Source: Rotaria sordida
Taxonomy: Eukaryota; Rotifera; Eurotatoria; Philodinida; Philodinidae
Reading direction: 5' to 3'
DNA length: 64,000 nucleotides
Assembly (NCBI GenBank): GCA_905250125.1
Contig: CAJNOL010000882.1
Location: forward strand, 32,637 to 96,636
Shown here in pieces: positions 63,936 through 64,000 of the stretch. The notes beneath the pieces were generated by a model that had not been told where the DNA came from, did no database searches, and was given only the letters and a program-made list of their open reading frames with translations. The position numbers and the translations under genes were made by a program. How positions within the stretch are numbered: position 1 is the first letter of the stretch; each line of letters begins with the position of its first letter.

Positions 63936-64000
63936 GAGTGCGTTTTTACGCGGTTTTTTTTCATGGGTATCTAGTGAAAATCTTATTGGAAAACAAGGAC

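Noticed and set aside
1..64000. tRNA, rRNA or snRNA genes
   Set aside because: I looked for TPsiC-type words (GGTTCGAATCC and variants) and conserved rRNA blocks and saw none convincing. A covariance-model search would be decisive.

Overview
The window is nuclear DNA of an invertebrate animal, most likely a bdelloid rotifer (Rotaria/Adineta type). The sequence is strongly AT-rich. Its genes are split by many 50-110 nt GT-AG introns. It carries one intronless F-box protein of the kind abundant in bdelloids, and metazoan-specific genes: a GPR158-type receptor, a mitofusin, a ciliary PIERCE1 homologue and an amidated neuropeptide precursor. Between the genes lie many decayed DNA transposons (pogo/Tigger, piggyBac, mariner, hAT, Tc1-like ends) and long inverted-repeat (foldback) elements. 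The bdelloid assignment is an inference from gene style, not a proof.

Layout. 1-8.7 kb is gene-poor AT-rich DNA with simple repeats and an old dispersed repeat. 8.76-9.83 kb holds the F-box gene (+). 10.8-11.7 kb is a three-copy ~317-bp tandem repeat. 13.86-14.44 kb holds a PIERCE1-like gene (-). 14.8-18.3 kb is a transposon graveyard: two piggyBac fragments in opposite orientation around a pogo/Tigger transposase split by one in-frame stop. 19.48-22.71 kb is a 13-exon coiled-coil protein gene (-). 23.53-27.73 kb is a 10-exon class C orphan receptor related to GPR158/GPR179 (-). 28-39 kb has no recognisable host gene; it contains two ~930-bp foldback elements with perfect 9-bp target duplications, two other large palindromes and a broken mariner transposase. 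39.2-42.55 kb is an 11-exon gene for a VWA-domain protein with a Sec23-like zinc knuckle (-). 43.1-43.9 kb is a palindrome. 45.58-51.61 kb is an 11-exon mitofusin gene (-) whose large introns carry repeats. 53.2-54.6 kb has a possible orphan exon and two adjacent palindromes. 55.30-55.89 kb is a two-exon neuropeptide precursor with two FPRI-Gly-basic sites (-). 57.5-64 kb is nested repeats: a Tc1-like end, a foldback split by a hAT element with an 8-bp target duplication, a layered palindrome of minisatellites, and a tandem array whose ~64-bp unit looks like a microexon between splice sites.

The host genes do not form an operon or pathway. All spliced genes are on the minus strand and only the F-box gene is on plus. 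Six annotated loci (mitofusin, VWA protein, receptor, coiled-coil protein, PIERCE1-like, neuropeptide) were assembled from splice junctions that keep one reading frame; exon coordinates are given in each entry. The most novel material is the neuropeptide precursor, the receptor, the 9-bp-TSD foldback pair, the layered palindrome at 60.4-62.15 kb and the splice-site-like satellite at 62.5-63.5 kb.
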